Source of the DNA: Codonopsis lanceolata
Taxonomy: Eukaryota; Streptophyta; Magnoliopsida; Asterales; Campanulaceae
Direction: 5' to 3'
Length of the DNA: 64,000 nt
Assembly: GCA_013146195.2 (NCBI GenBank)
Contig: CM028378.1
Location: 85,742,295-85,806,294 of the forward strand
Below the pieces are notes generated by a model that saw nothing but the letters and a program-made list of their open reading frames with translations, had not been told where the DNA came from and did no database searches. Below, one piece after another: positions 35,265-50,200 of this stretch. The position numbers and the translations under genes are program-made. How positions within the stretch are numbered: position 1 is the stretch's first letter; each line of letters opens with the position of its first letter.

Positions 35265-38200
35265 GTATGCCATAATTGTTACTCCCGCTTCGATTTTTTT
35301 TGGTTAATTTGGCTATTTTTAGATGGATATTTGACGATAATTTAGTTGTTTTCTTTAAAGAGTCTCCGTTTGAAAAGTTGTTGATATATTATTGTTTATA
35401 ATTACAAAAATAATTAAGCCCTAAGTAATGTGTTTACAAGACAAGTGATAGATAAAGATGAAATTTTATAGAAATTGTATGCAAAATTTTTTAAAGAATA
35501 TTCTTAAAGTGAAAATTTTCAAAATAGTACAATGAACTCTTTGCCCAGAACGGAGTGAGTATTAAGCAAGGGAATTATAGAATTCTCGCTTCAATCCAGT
35601 GAATAGAGCACAATGGAATTGAATTCTTTAACCCTTCTTCCTTTCGGGACGGAGGGAGTATTTTTTACTTGTTCGTTATTCCAATTGTTTTGGTTAATTT
35701 ATTTAAGTGTTTAGTTGGTTTTACATCATGGAATAGTGTCACCTTTGACAGTAAGAAGGGGTGGTTTTGTCAGCTTGATAAATTGGTGTATTGTAATGGT
35801 AGGAGATTGTGGTATTTCCCGTGTTTAATTGATGCAAAAAAAGAACTTTATTTAAATATGCTTATGCGAGTAGGGTTCATGTTAATCATCGATGTAATTT
35901 GTTGCTTACAGAATACCACAAATTTTGCGTGCATTATGGTTGGTAATAGGCTTGAACTCTGTTTGGTATCTTGATTTCTTTTGTGTATTTTTTTTTATAA
36001 GTAAGAATATCATATACTTGAGGCGTCAAAACAAGTGACACGTCCTGTGTATAGAGGGAGTATACTCAAAAGAGACAAAAACCAAACTGGCCGAAGAGAA
36101 ACTATTAACAAACTCTTCAAAAGAATAACTGAACAAAGAGATAGCCTCCATCGACTTGGAGCACCAAAAAATCACTGTATGGAGCACAATATCTTTCAAT
36201 TGGGTCATTGACTTTTCTTCATTCTCGAAAGATCTTCTATTCCTCTTCCCCCATATAGTCAAACAAACTGTCAACGGACTAACCTCCCAACTGATATTTC
36301 TTCCTTTTCACTTATACAATGACCAACGCAAGAACATTTCTCTAATGGAGTAGGGCATAGCCCACGCTATCTTGAACATACTAAAAATCAAGTTCCATTC
36401 CACAAAACCCTAGCTACTAGACAATGAATAAGCAAATGATTTGCACTCTCTCCATCATTTTTGTGAAGGAAACACCAATAAATATAAATTTTGTGCGTTA
36501 TGTAAGGAAGAGAAGTATAAGCATCGAAGGACTTAGTGCCTAGTTTGCTATTTAAGAAACATTTATTAAGTGGTGGGAGAGATGGCAAAGGCAGGCCCTT
36601 GGTTCCATTTCTCATACTAACAAGGGGTCACACTTACTTATATAAAAAAAAAACATTTATTAAGTGTGTTACTTTGAAATTTGTTTTGGGTAATGGTGCT
36701 TGTAACTCGTATGTTGTATCACAAAGGGATTAAGTATGTTTATTAAATAAAGACTTAGAGTTTCCTTGGGACTGTGCCCTTGAATCAGTTGAAGAGTTAG
36801 ATTATCTTGGATTTGGAGTTTGTTCGGGCAGCTGCATATTTGAGGTCCTAATGGTTTTGCTTTTAGTGTTTTCTGGATTGGTGTTAGCTGCATTTTGAGG
36901 GCCCTTATGTCCGAGCATCTTCCTAGGGCAATGGATAAGTGCACGTGCGTATTAGTTTTGCAGATGAATGAAATACCCACTAATAGTGGGCATTCACCAT
37001 TTGGGGTTGGGTTTTTCATACCAAGTTACCCACAACTGAGGGTTGGGTTTCTCATACCCATTGTTGGGTATAATGGCCAGGTACTTGCTTCCCACAACTC
37101 AAAAGTGCCCTTATGGGAAAATTGGAGGAGAGAAGTGCATCTATAAAATCTCTTGAAGTGGTTGAAGTGAAGGGAACGAAAAATAGAAGAGAAACACTCC
37201 TTGTGGCAAACACAAAACGAAGGAATAAGAGAAGGCCCTTGACCATTGTCCTCCTTGTTGCAAATGCAAAACAAAGACTCAAAACTCAAAAGAAAACCTA
37301 CCTCACTCATATTACCCTATGTAAACCTATGACATAACTTGCAGAAGTACCCCCTAATTTGTCTAAAACGTTTCTAAAACAATTCCTAAATAAGGTAACA
37401 ATTCCTAAATAATTAGCTACTGGAATAAGCCTTGAAAACATAAAATATACCGAATTTAACAACCCAAAACTAAAGAACTAATTACAAGTAAAATATTTAG
37501 TCTAGCCTAATGGTATTGGCAGTAGTTGTTAGTGATTATGAATGGCAACGGTTCAAACCTTGCTAACAACAAAATTATTAAAAAATTATATTTATGAATG
37601 GCAAAAGTTCAAACCTTGCTAACAATAAAATTATAAAAAATTCACTTTTTACCTTAAAAAAATAATAAATAAATAAATAAAATAAAAAAAATTCTAAGAA
37701 ATGGGCAACATTAAGTGCACTGGTCAGAATTCGACTCCGACTGAGCTCAATTTCAGCTTATTTTCCACTGTCTATTGATAATCCTGATAATTCTTTCTTG
37801 TTCTTTGTAGAATCAACATAACCTTGATTAATTGTGCACTTAGAAGTTGGATTGGAGGCTTCTTCGGACACGGGCCAATGTAGAAGTGGTAATTGACCAT
37901 GTATCTTCAGAGAAGATGCCTAACAAATCCATCATGGCAAACCTATCCTGATGGGCTCACCATTAATTCTTCCCAAATCCATCATGATCGTCTAAGTGTC
38001 AATCCACTAGGGGGGTGGATAAGCCTGAGAGTTCTTCTTTTAGGTTTGGGCTTAAGAGAAATGGGCCTTCTTCCAATAGTGAGGGGCATGGTAGAGGCCC
38101 ATTTGAAAGAAGGGTGAGACCAAAGTCTGTTTGGGCTCCTATTAGAACTAATGCGAAAGGCGGTCTAGAGAAGGAGATAGTGGGGGCTAAAATTAGTGGG

Positions 38201-41200
38201 CCTTTCAAATCCTTTTTCTCTGTTGGCCCTAGTTTTGGTCAGAGTGGTGGCCTTGGGTCTGGGCTTAAGGAGGACCCGATTATTATTGAAGACAGGGATC
38301 ATGGGGCTTTGGAGGAGAAGATTTTTTCACATTTGAGATGGCGAGACGCAGCTATGTTTGAGCATCATGAAAGAGAGCTGGGGTCGTCTTCATTGGCTCG
38401 CAATGATACAGAAGTGTGTGATAAGCTGAAGTTAGGTTCAGATAAGGTCTGTTCGAAGGTTATCTTGGAGCACGAGCGGAGGGCTAGTAACGTAAAGGGA
38501 GGTGAGCTTTCTGGGGATATGTCGAACAAGAGAGAGGATTCCTTTTTTCGATTGGATGTGGAGAGGGTAAAGGGTAGGTTGTTTTCGAGCAGCATTGATC
38601 AGACTTTGGAAGAGGTAGCGCAGCAGAATATTGACTTGGATCAGGAAGGGACTTCGAGGATTTTTGACGAAGGGTGGAAAGTTAGTGGGAAAAATAGTAG
38701 TGGAAGGACTTTGTTTCAGAATGAGGATCACATTTATGCAGATTTGGAATCTTGTCCGGCGCAAGAAGAACTTGTTCAGATAGGGGTTACAGGTGTTGCT
38801 TGTGAGAAGAAAGATTTGCCTCAAGAAGTTGCAGACTCTACAGATCAGAGCTGTTCGCCATCGGGAAAGGTGGAGGACCTAGGTGAGTCGAGTTATGATA
38901 AGGAGTGTGTTGACTGTAGTGACGGGAAGAAGAGGTCCATTCAGGCCGCACAGGGGTAGCTGGTCAAATGACTATAACCTCTTCTATGAACGAGGGTCTT
39001 TCAGACCCTATTTGCTGCACTCCGATTGCGATGGTAGAACCAGGAGACTGTTGTGGATTCGAGCCATTATTGTGTAATGGGGAGTCAAAGGACATTTCAT
39101 TGTGGGTGCAGAGCAGGATTAAGGACTTTGGCACATTTATAGGGGTGTCAAACCATGGTTTTGATGACAAAATTCAGGAATTACTAATGGAGATTGAAAG
39201 GAGCTGGCGGGCATCAGAGAGAGATTCCAGCTCAAAAGAAAAAGGGAAATCTCGAGCAAGGTGCACTAGAGAACTGAAGCAGTTATGCCGTGATTTTAAT
39301 TCAGCTCACCTGGAATTTAAGGAGGGGAGAGTAGACGAAAAAGAAATCTGACTTGATTTTCCATGGATTTAAAAATCATTTCTTGAATGTGCGGGGATTA
39401 AACAATTTGGAGAAAAGAACTGTGGTTAAGGCGTCTTTGAGAAGATGGAAGCCTCATGTGATTTGCTTGCTAGAGACTAAAATGGATATAGTGGATAGTG
39501 AGTTCATTTACAGTGTTGGTGGAGGAAGATGGGCGGACTGGGAACATCTTGGAGCGTCCGGGGCAGCGGGAGGAATTCTAGTTATGTGGGATAAAAGGGT
39601 TCTTTCTAAATTGGATGCTATAAAAGGTCAAGCCGGTGTCCTGTTTGCTTAAAATGGTGGATAATGATAAGATTTACGGTTTCTCGGGCGTATATGGTCC
39701 TTGCTTGGATGTGTCCCGTAGTGAGCTGTGGGAAGAGTTAAAGGTAGTTAAGCAGAATTGGAATCATCCGTGGTGTATAGGGGGTGACTTCAATGTAATC
39801 AGGTTCCCGCATGAGCGTAAGGGTTGTAGCAGATTCTCTCGGGCAATGTTGGAATTCAGTGATTTTATTGATGATATGGCCTTGATAGATCTTTCTTTAG
39901 CAGGTGACGGATTTACTTGGTTCTGAAACAGTTCTAATTCTCAATGTTCCAGAATCGATAGATTCTTAGTGTCCGTGGAATGGGAAGAATGCTGCGGTAG
40001 TCTGGTTCAGTCTTGTCTGCCTCGAACTATTTCTGATCATGCCCCTTTACTTCTTCAGTGTGGTGGTATCGCAAAAGGGAAATCTCCGTTTCGCTTCGAA
40101 AATATGTGGTTAAAAGAGCAGGGTTTTCTGGATTGGCTTCGGATTAAGTGGGCAGGTTACTCAGTGGTGGGAGATCCTAGTTTTAAACTGGCAAAGAAGC
40201 TGAAGCTGCTGAAACCTGACCTCATTCTGTGGAATAAGGAGACATTTGGGAGGATTGAGGTTAAAATTAAAGGAGTGCTGGAAGGTATTCAGTTGTTGGA
40301 TACTAAAGAGAGCTCAGGAGAGTTATCAGAGGAAGAATTTATTCAACGTAATGAGTTGAGAAAGGAGGCAGAGTCCTTGTTGATTAAAGAGGAAATTTGT
40401 TGGAGACAGAAATCTCGGGTTCAGTGGCTAAAGGAAGGTGACAGGAACACCGAATTTTTTAATAGGACGGCGAAGGCAAATAGAAGGGTCAATCACATTC
40501 ATTGCATTTCAGTGGATGGTAACTTGTTGGAGGATAAATCTGCTATTAGGGCAGGTATAGTAGATTTTTATCAGAAGCTGTATGCTGATGAGGGAATTCA
40601 AAGACCGCAGTTAGATGGGATGTTCTTTAATGTTCTTAATCAGGAGGATAATTTAATGCTGGAATCTTCCTTCTCGGAAGAGGAAGTTAGGGCAGCCCTC
40701 TGGAGTTTGAATGGCGATAAAGCGCCCGGTCCTGACGGTTTCTCTATGGCATTTTTTCAGCATAGCTGGGAGATTTTGAAGAAGGACATCATGGAGGTTT
40801 TTCAGTTCTTTCATTCGAACATGGTCTTTGAAAAGAGTCTTAATGCTTCATTCATCTCTTTGATTCCTAAAAAGTCTAATGCGATTGAGATTAAAGATTA
40901 TAGACCCATTAGTCTTATTGGAAGTGTTTATAAAATCATTGCAAAGGTGCTCTCGATTAGATTGAGGAAGGTCGTGGGCAAAGTCATTTCGGAGTCGCAA
41001 CATGCCTTCGTGGGGAATCACCAAATTATTGATGCTTCCTTTATTGCCAATGAAGCGGTGGATGACAAGGTTAAAGGAGAGCGGGCCTGATTTGCAAGTC
41101 GGATATTGAAAAAGCTTATGATCATGTTAATTGGGAATTTCTCATTTATCTACTAAACAATGGGGTTTGGTGACAAATGGAGAAGATGGATTTTTTGGTG

Positions 41201-44200
41201 TATTTCTACGGTGAGATTTTCGGTGATGATTGATGGAGAGCCGTGGTTTTTGGAACCTCGAGGGCCTTCGCCTTCAGGAGACCCTCTTTCTCCTTTCCTC
41301 TTCATTTTAGTGATGGAAGCTCTTAGCTTAATGATGGATAAAGCTATATCGGGAGGTTTTATCGGTGGTTTCATAGTCGGGAATGGTAGAGTTCTGTCCT
41401 GTCGCATCTCCTGTTCGTGATGATTCTCTTGTGTTACGTGAAGCGAAGGACTCTCGTTAGGCTATTTACGGATAGTCTTGCTCTTTTTCAGCTGTCTCGG
41501 GTCTAAAAGTGAACATTTCTAAGTCCGAAATTATTCCCGTGGGGAATGTAGAAAATATTGGGAATTGGCTGCCTTCTTTGGTTGTAAGGTGACTTCCTTC
41601 CTTCTACCTACTTGGGTCTTCCCTTAGGAGCTGCTTTCAAGAGCTCAAATATGTGGGTTCCTGGTGTTAGAAAGATTTCAACGGCGCTGGCAGTGGAAGA
41701 AGAAGCGTGTTTGTCTTCAAAGGCGCCGCCTTACTCTCATAAAGAGCACGTTGTCTTCGATGCCTACTTACTTTATGTCCTTGTTCATCATCCCGTCATC
41801 GCTTAGCGAAGGCGGAAAAATTGAAAAGGGATTTCTTATGGGAAGGTTCGATGGTGGATCGGAAGTATCACCTAGTCAAGTGGTCCAAAGTGTGTTCGTA
41901 TAAAATCCGGTGGCTTAGGGGTTAAAAACATCCGAGCTTTCAATAAAGCTTTGTTGGGTAAATGGTTGGGGAGATTCTTGATCGATAAGGACGCTCTGTG
42001 GAGGAGATTGGTGGTGAGCAAGTATGGGGAAGGAAATCATCTTTGGTTTCCTAAGGATGTTTCCTTGTCTCATGGGGTGGGAGTTTGGAAAGGAATCACG
42101 AAAGGGTGGGGCGCTTTCGCTAGAAATATCTCTTTTAAAGTAGGAGATGGATCTTCGGTCAGATTTTGGTTGGATAGGTGGTGTGGTCCCGTGGAGCTAT
42201 GGAGAGCCTTTCCTAGTCTTTTTAGCATTGTGAGTGACAAAGAAGTTTTGATTAGTGATATTATTTCGCTCGAAGGAGGTTCGATTAGTTGGAATCCAGT
42301 TTTGAGAAGGTTTCTTCAGGATTGGGAAGTGCGAGTTTCCTCCAGCTCTCGAGTTGCTTTATTCTCAGCACCTGGATAGGAGTAGTGTTGATAAGGTCAT
42401 CGGGATAGGGCTAAAAACAAAATGTTCTCAGTTAAGTCTTACTTCTTTGGTTCAGATTTTGGGGAAGGGTGCTGTTTCCTCGAAAGCTATTTGGAAGTTT
42501 AAAGCTCCGGCTAGAGTTGCTTTCTTTATTTGGGAAGCGGTGAACGAAGCCATTCTTACAGGGGATAATCTTAGGAGACGCAGGAAGGTGGTAGTGGGCC
42601 GGTGTTATATGTGCAAATGTAATGGTGAGAGTGCTGATCATCTTTTGCTTCACTGTCCGGTAGCAGGTGCCTTGTGGGACTACATTTTTCACATTTTTAA
42701 CTTGTCTTGGGCCATGCCGGAATCCATTAAGGATCTCTTCCTTTGTTGGTCCTTGCACAAGAGGAAACAGAGAGATTTTATTTGGCAGACTATTCCTTTG
42801 GGAGTATGCTGGGTGATTTGGAAAGAAAGGAATAGGAGAGTTTTTGATAACGTGGAAAGGTCTTTGTCGTTGCTGAAGAATGAGCTACTTCAGCTGTTGT
42901 TTTTTTGGTGTAGTGATGGTGTTAGGTTTGAGTCAATTCTTTTGCTGACTTTGTAGTGAATTTTTGTAATCTGTAATTATTGGAGTTTTCTTCCTGTGTA
43001 AATAGGCTGCGGCTCCTTATTTGCCGCTTTTGATTTTTAATATATACCTTACTTATCAAAAAAAATAATTCTCATTACAGTAAAATCTGACATTCTCACT
43101 TGCAACCGGCTTAATATTAGTTATTGAACATGGTTGAACATGGATATTAGGAAAGTCAAGAGTAGCCAAATTTGATATTTGAGAACATTTATCAAATAAT
43201 TGTGGGGCTTCCCAATTCACACAATATTTCCTGACCTTAGAGGAAAGTCTCGGGACTTCCATCAAACACTGGATAAGTGCCACAAAGTTTAACATCCTTA
43301 AATCAAAGTAGAGAAGATATTATCTCACTTGTATCATCCTCATCCAGGTATTCATCATAGACTCAGGAATAATTCCAAGTGATCATATCTTCAACAGCTG
43401 CTTTGCTAAAAGATTCAAATTCAGCAACTTTAACATCATCATATTCCCCGTAATCACAACTTTCTTCTATGCGATGTTTGGTCACTTGATGCTCGCTATA
43501 ATTAGGCTTCCATGTTGTCTCAATACAACCCTATTTGCAATGTCTTTAAGACAATTTACACCACAATTTCCTTCCAGCTTATCTTTGGGATGCAACGGTC
43601 AATTGTTTCCAGGCTCATGGCCATTGTTGAGTTTGATATACATTGTTGAGCCCCTATCTAACAACTTAAACTTTGAGATGAATTGGTAACTTAACATGGT
43701 ATGTAAGCTTTGGTCTGTGAATGCATGTTGTCTGCCCGAATTTTAAAATATCTGCTACATCATCAGTTTATCTACAAAATTTCTTAAAGTGGTTGAAGTC
43801 GAGGTGGACAGTCGTTGTGTGCGCACCTTTTTTTTTTATATGTAAGTATATATGCCAACAGGCGTCAAAGCAGGTGACACGTCATGTGTACACGAGGAGT
43901 ATACTCTAACAAAAGATATATCTAGTCAATAGAAAAACTATTTACTAACTCCAAAAAAGAATTAACAGGATGAGAACAGGGTTTCGCCGTCTTTGAGCAC
44001 CTAAAGTACAAGGTGCGGAGCAAGGTGTTCTTCAATAAAGATATGGGCCCTTCCTCGTTATCGAAAGCCCCACTATTTCTCTCTCTCTCCAAGTAGTCCA
44101 ACAAACACCCAAAGGAGCTGCCTTCCAAATGAAGTTCCTCCTTCTATGTTTATACAGAGACAGAAAACTCTTTAACTGAGCTCGGCATCACCCACAAGAT

Positions 44201-47200
44201 ATTAAAAAGGCAAAGCTCCAAATTCCACAACACCATTACCATCGGATGATGAAGCAATAAGTGATTGACACTCTCTCCGCTTCCTTTACACATGGAGCAC
44301 CAGTTTACGTATATTTCATGGCGAATCTGCTAGGTGCTTTAGATTTCCTCACTGTCTCCGGTCTCTATTTTACAAAATGTAGTAATAAGATTTTACTGAG
44401 AATTTATTACCCTTAGAACCCTCCCATAGCACTTTGTCTTCCCGATAACCAACCTGTTGAGACTTGAGAATACAACTTGTCAAAAATTGCAGATAAGATT
44501 CCAATTCCCAATTTGAAGATTTCTCCAAAAAATTGGACTCCAAGTCGCCTGCCATCTTCCATATGCAATATAGAACTGACCAAGCCATCCTTCTCCATTG
44601 CTAAGTTAAAAAGGTTAGGAAAAGACATCCTCAACTCCAAATCATCACGCCACTTATCTTTCCGTAATTTAACTGTAGTTTCATTCCCAATCTCAAACGA
44701 AATATGCCTTTCGAACGAAGCCCATCCTTTTCTAATACCTTTTCGAACACCCACCCTAAAAGAAGTAGAGCTAAGCTAACATTAGGAAATCACAGGTGTC
44801 CCCTCCGCCATACTTGCTCACCACCACTTTCCTTCAAATGGCTTTCCTATCTATAACTAACCTCCATAATCACTTCCCTAGCAAAGCTACATTGAAGATA
44901 TTCAGGTTTTTTTGTCTAAACCTCCATCTCTCACACTGGCACGGACATTTTCCCACTTGATTAAATGATATTTCTTGTCCTCCAACTGACCTTCTTTCAA
45001 AAAGTCTCTGTTCAACTTTTCTAATCTCTAACGAACTGAGGCTTCTAGCACGAAAAGCGATGTAAAATAAGTGGGCAGACTAACTAAAACAAGCCTCCCC
45101 CTTTTGACTTAAATTGATGCTTCCATCCAGCCAAGCAGTGTTCAAATGTTTCAATCACCAGACTCCACATAGCTTGCTCTAAAATGGGCACCCATAAGCA
45201 ATAGAAACCTTACACCCAAAAATCAAGGGTCCAAGAGCCCAACATTTTCCCATCTCCTACTCAAAAATTTTACTCTTGGAAATGTTAATTATGCGGCCTG
45301 GAACCGCCTGAATATACAATTCAAAGCGTAAAAAACTGGTCTCAGCCCCACAGAAAACAAGAGTATCATCTGCAAAAACGAGATGAGACACTGTTGTCTC
45401 CAAACCACTACCCGACCTACCGTAAAACCACGAATGAACCCTTCGACACAGCTTTATCCGTCAATTTGCTCAAAGCCTCCATGAAAGAAATAAACAGGAA
45501 TGGGGAAGGAAGAAAATGAGATGCATTTTTTTATTTTTCTTTTCTTTTTTCATTGTTTGTCGTTACAAAGTTTGTTTCGATAGCTGCCCACTCAAACTCT
45601 TATTAGTCATGCCCCAACTGTTGGTTTCAAGACACCCAAACAATTGCGAGTCAGCAATCTTTAATGTAAGCTACTAGTGGTTTTTTTTTTATAGGTAAGT
45701 GTGACCCCTTGTAGGTATGGGAATTGGAATCAAGCACCTCAAGGTCTTTGCCTGAGTGACCTCAAGCTACTAGTGGTTCTTAAAGTGCAAAGGGTACACT
45801 ACCAAGTAGCCTTATGCATTCTTGTCCTTGTACCAGGAATTGAAAGAAATATAGTTTTTCCCCAGAAAGAGCCAAGGTGCAACAATTTAACTGGATGTTC
45901 GAATCTTTCTTGTTGGAATTACAGTAGTCTATTAGTTCTTAGTGTGATCCAGGCTGCAGCTCTTTGGTCCCTTCTCCATAAACATTTAGATCTGAAAGGT
46001 TATGTATTGGATTTTTTGTTGCAACTAGATGCTATTTGACATTGTTGGGAGTTTACCTATGGCTTAGCCGTTTCATGATACTTGCATTCCAAGTCAAACA
46101 TGAGACACTCATTTTCAACGTGTGTTTCTGCTGTTCTTATATTTGTGCATGTTGAAAACAGAAGTGAAAGAAAATTTCATGGTATTATTGACTTGCAGGT
46201 GAAAATGGGTTAGTACCGACGGATATTTTTTGGTTTTCTTTTTTTCTGTTTTTTCTTTAATTTTGTTAAAATAATCTGGTTTTTGGTATTCCCAATTATA
46301 TATATATGTGTGTGTGTGTGTGTGTGGATAATTGCTAGTTTGTATTGTAGCATTATATGGCTGTATGAGCCATTCAACCTCTCATTTTGCACAGGGTGCA
46401 TATTCAGTGAGGTCTGGTGAAAGTCCACTGTCTGGAAGTTCCTTACAGAATTGCTCCATGAAAGCATCGCTAGATTTTCAGCCGTCAGTTCTCAGAATTG
46501 ATGAGAGTCTATCTCCAGCATCTCTTGATTCGGTTGTAGTCCCAGACAGGGATAGAGAAGGTGATAAATTTACAAGTAGCAGTGCGATTGACTCACCTGA
46601 ATGTTTGGAGCCTGACCAGGTTATTTAACTGGCCTTATGCATGGTTTTGTAAAAGATATCTACAATGTTGGGCATTCCATCAAGAAACACCTTTTGGTTG
46701 AACTCATTTCCACCTTTTGGTTTCACTCATTTTCACCATGTGGATACTTCTCTATTTGAACTATTCATTGTTTGAAGGGCACATCTGCATCACAATTCAA
46801 TTCTAGCACTTGAGATTTTGTTTCATTGTTTTGTCAAAGCATATAAAATATTACAATTGATATGAAAAAACAACAAAAATCATTAGCCTTCATAATTACT
46901 GCCAATTCTCTATAATAATAGAATTGGAACACTCTCAAATATTAGAAGTGGGAATATTACTTCTTGCAGAAAATCTTCCTTACTGATCTCCAATTCCATT
47001 ATTGGATCAAAGATTAAGGAATTGTTGGCCAAATTTCGCCATTTTTCTGAAATTACATTTTTGGGAACTTATTAACATAATATTGTTCAATTTCTGTTGA
47101 TATTTGTATGATTGAGACAAGTGGCACATGTATCCTTCAATTTTCAACTTGGTCACATGTTACTAGTTACCAGAATGTTGATCTCTGTCTGATCTTTGTT

Positions 47201-50200
47201 TGCAAATGTCTTCTTTGTTTAATATGTTTCAAATAATATGTTTCTACCTACCTTTGACGCTCATGTATATTGCAGCTTATGCAAGAAGTACAACTTGGGG
47301 AACAAGGAAATCATTTCTTAGGGACGACCTATGTTCCTGTTTATGTGATGCTTGGTGTAAGTGGTTGATTTTCTTTGTTTTGGTTTTGGTTCATTCGTTA
47401 TCCATAAATTCCATATGTTTTTCATGTCACCTTTATCTTTTTTTTTTCTTCTCCTCATGCTTTTGTACCACTGATATCATACCTTGCCATTTGTCATGTA
47501 CCTTAATGCTTACAAATTCTGATACTCATACTGAATGTTGAACTCCATAAATTTAACTGTGCAGACTAGTTTAATCAACAATTTCTGCCAGTCGCTTGAT
47601 CGTGAAGGCGTTAGACAGGAGCTAAGCCATTTGAAGTCATTACATGTAGATGGCGTGGTCGTAGATTGTTGGTGGGGTATTGTCGAACGTTGGAGCCCGC
47701 AAAAATATGAATGGTCTGGATACAGGAAACTCTTTAAAATCATACAAGAATTTGAGCTCAAGTTGCAGGTATCAAGATGTGACTGCTCATATTTTCAGTT
47801 CGTTTTCTCCTTAAATTCTAAATTTTCTGGTTAGGATTCTATTGCCGTTCATCATTTGGGGCTTGAGGGTTTGTGGTCCATTTTTGAACCACCAATGAGA
47901 TTCAAGATCAATTCATATATTTTTAACTGTAATATTACCTTGGTTTGTGACTGTGGATGTTGCATGATCTGTATGATATTTTCTCATATCTATAGAAATA
48001 ATTTTTCTGGAGAACTGCAATAACTCTTGAAATCCATCTATATTCTCTAGGTTGGACTGGCTTTTCACGAGTGCAGGGGAAATGATTCGGGTGGCATTCT
48101 CATATCCCTTCCCCAATGGGTTATTGAGATAGGAAAAGAAAATCATGATATATTTTTCACAGACCGAGAAGGAAGGAGAAATACTGAATGCCTATCTTGG
48201 GGCATTGACAAAGAACGAGTCCTAAGAGGAAGAACTGGTGTAGAGGTATTAAAATGTTGATTAGTATGATTTTAGTTAAATATGCACAATATAACTTTTA
48301 ATCATGATTTTAGTTCCACCTCTGACATGATGTCTTGGCAATTGTTACTTTGATTATTTGTGGAAACACCTGATACATGGTTGGGATTTCGATGTTATCC
48401 TAGCATCAGTACTCATGAAAGTCATTGATTCCATCTTTTTTTCTTTTTCTTTTTTATTTATTTTCCCCATTTCGATACTATCCGTTGTAAACTTAACAGT
48501 CAGAAAAAGTTAAAATTTAGGTATCTGTGAAGGCTTCATCTTTTCTGTTTGCCATGCAAACCGCCCCCATTACTAGAACTTTATGATTAAATTTTGGTCA
48601 GAGTTCAACTTTTTGGCCCAGTTTCCACGCTGCTCCACTGTTCATGTTGGTTTTCTTTTTCCTTGTAGAGTATTGCATTAAATTGAATGGATATGATCAA
48701 GGTGTAGAAGTAGAACCCCCTGGAGCCACTCTGTTTATCAGCTACCTTCTTTATCTCTGTCTGCTATTAGATATGTCTCTAGTCCTTGTTAGGTAAACTT
48801 TATTTTTTTCTTCTTGTATAAGAACATGAATTGTTAATTCTACATGACTTGTAAATGTAAAGCCTTGTGCCATCGTGAGAGTTGCAGGTTTCAAATGAGC
48901 TGCAGGTTATCTGGTAATTTCTTCATTTACATTTCTGGTATTGCAGGTCTATTTTGATCTCATGAGAAGCTTCAGAACAGAGTTTGATGATTTGTTTGCT
49001 GAAGGTCTTATTACTGCTGTTGAAATAGGACTAGGAGCTTCAGGAGAACTGAAATACCCTTCTTTTTCAGAAAGGATGGGATGGAGATATCCGGGTATTG
49101 GTGAGTTCCAGGTATCTGTTAAAGCACCATGTTGTTTGTTTCTCCATTCTGCATTGCACCCATACGAGTTCAACGTGCTGTCACTTTTTGTCTTCCAGTT
49201 ATCATCTTGCTTTGACTATAAAGGAACTAACTGGTTTTCAAAAACTACAATTTGGCATGTGCAATAGATCGCTTCTCTTGCTAAATTAGCTCATCAGAAT
49301 AATTTTTCTATTTAGGATATGACAGCTCTTTGATACCTCCGAGTCACTGCATTTTTTTTCTTTCAGAATCTTGTGTACTGCACCACCTCATCTTAATGGA
49401 GTGATTATTTCTGGTTTTCCTACAAGAAGGTTTTCATTGACAGTTTTGCCTAGGCAACTGGGAGTGTCTGAGTGAGAGCTAGACTTAATCTCTGGCTTCA
49501 TTTGCATATATTGGCTAATATGAATGTAATTTTGGTATGCTAGCAAATGTTTTGGAAGCATTCATTAAGGGGGCAGCATAATAAATTCTTACTGGAACTG
49601 CTAGAGTGCTACCCTGTCACTACTGGGAATTGCGAGATAGAAGATATTCACTGCTTTGTAATCAATGAAGCAGACGGGTAATCCACAAGAGAAAAGCATG
49701 GTTAATGCTTCATATATGGACTCCCCTTATTGTGTGTTTCTGATCTAATCAAATATCACATTATTATTGGAAACTAGTAAGGATGAGTTTAGTTGGGTCT
49801 CCAACGCCTACTTTAAATGTTTCCGAGGCTCTGCATATGAGATTCTGTGGTGATGTTAGGACAGAACCGTAACTCTCAGGCATGAAGAGCAGTAGAGCAC
49901 ACATGAATTTATGTTGTCTAAGAAAGATGCTGGACCATTAGATTTACCAGATGCAACGTACTTTCCCCTTCGGTGGTTTGTGTATCTTGACATTGTTTAT
50001 AAGTGTCATGCCTAATATTCTAAGTTCTAACTATAGTCATGAGTTGTATTCTTTATGCCTCATTTAGTTCTGTGTGCTATAGGTCTCTAATTTGACGTAG
50101 TAGCCTTTCTGAATTCTGCTCGATGTTGGATTTTTGGTTGTAAAGGTGTGTAAGGTATTTCAAAGTGGTGAGGGCTCAATATATACGACCTTGAGCACTA

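Larger units (their letters stand above)
37850..43066 (+). mobile_element. LINE (L1-type) non-LTR retrotransposon, nearly full coding length, defective
   Basis: ORF1-like region, endonuclease, reverse transcriptase and zinc-binding C-terminus in the L1 order, then a short 3' UTR and poly-A (43058-43066) after ATACCTTACTTATC. It lies in intron 1 in the same orientation as the host gene. Frameshifts and stops make it inactive. The 5' end is not sharply defined. Confidence 0.93.
35265..46394 (+). other. Intron 1 of the BAM-like gene (11.1 kb)
   Basis: Between donor GTATGC and acceptor TTTTGCACAG. The protein reads ...RPSAM|GAYSVRSGES..., a smooth join. It contains a MITE, three LINE copies in both orientations, two SINEs and a tRNA-like segment. 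A gene that still splices must remove all of this. Confidence 0.88.

Noticed and set aside
36895..37337. Open frames in intron 1 on both strands
   Set aside because: No recognised motif and they lie in a spliced intron between transposons.
47200..47541. Open frame overlapping BAM exon 3 as a separate gene
   Set aside because: It reads exon 3 in a wrong frame and continues into the intron.
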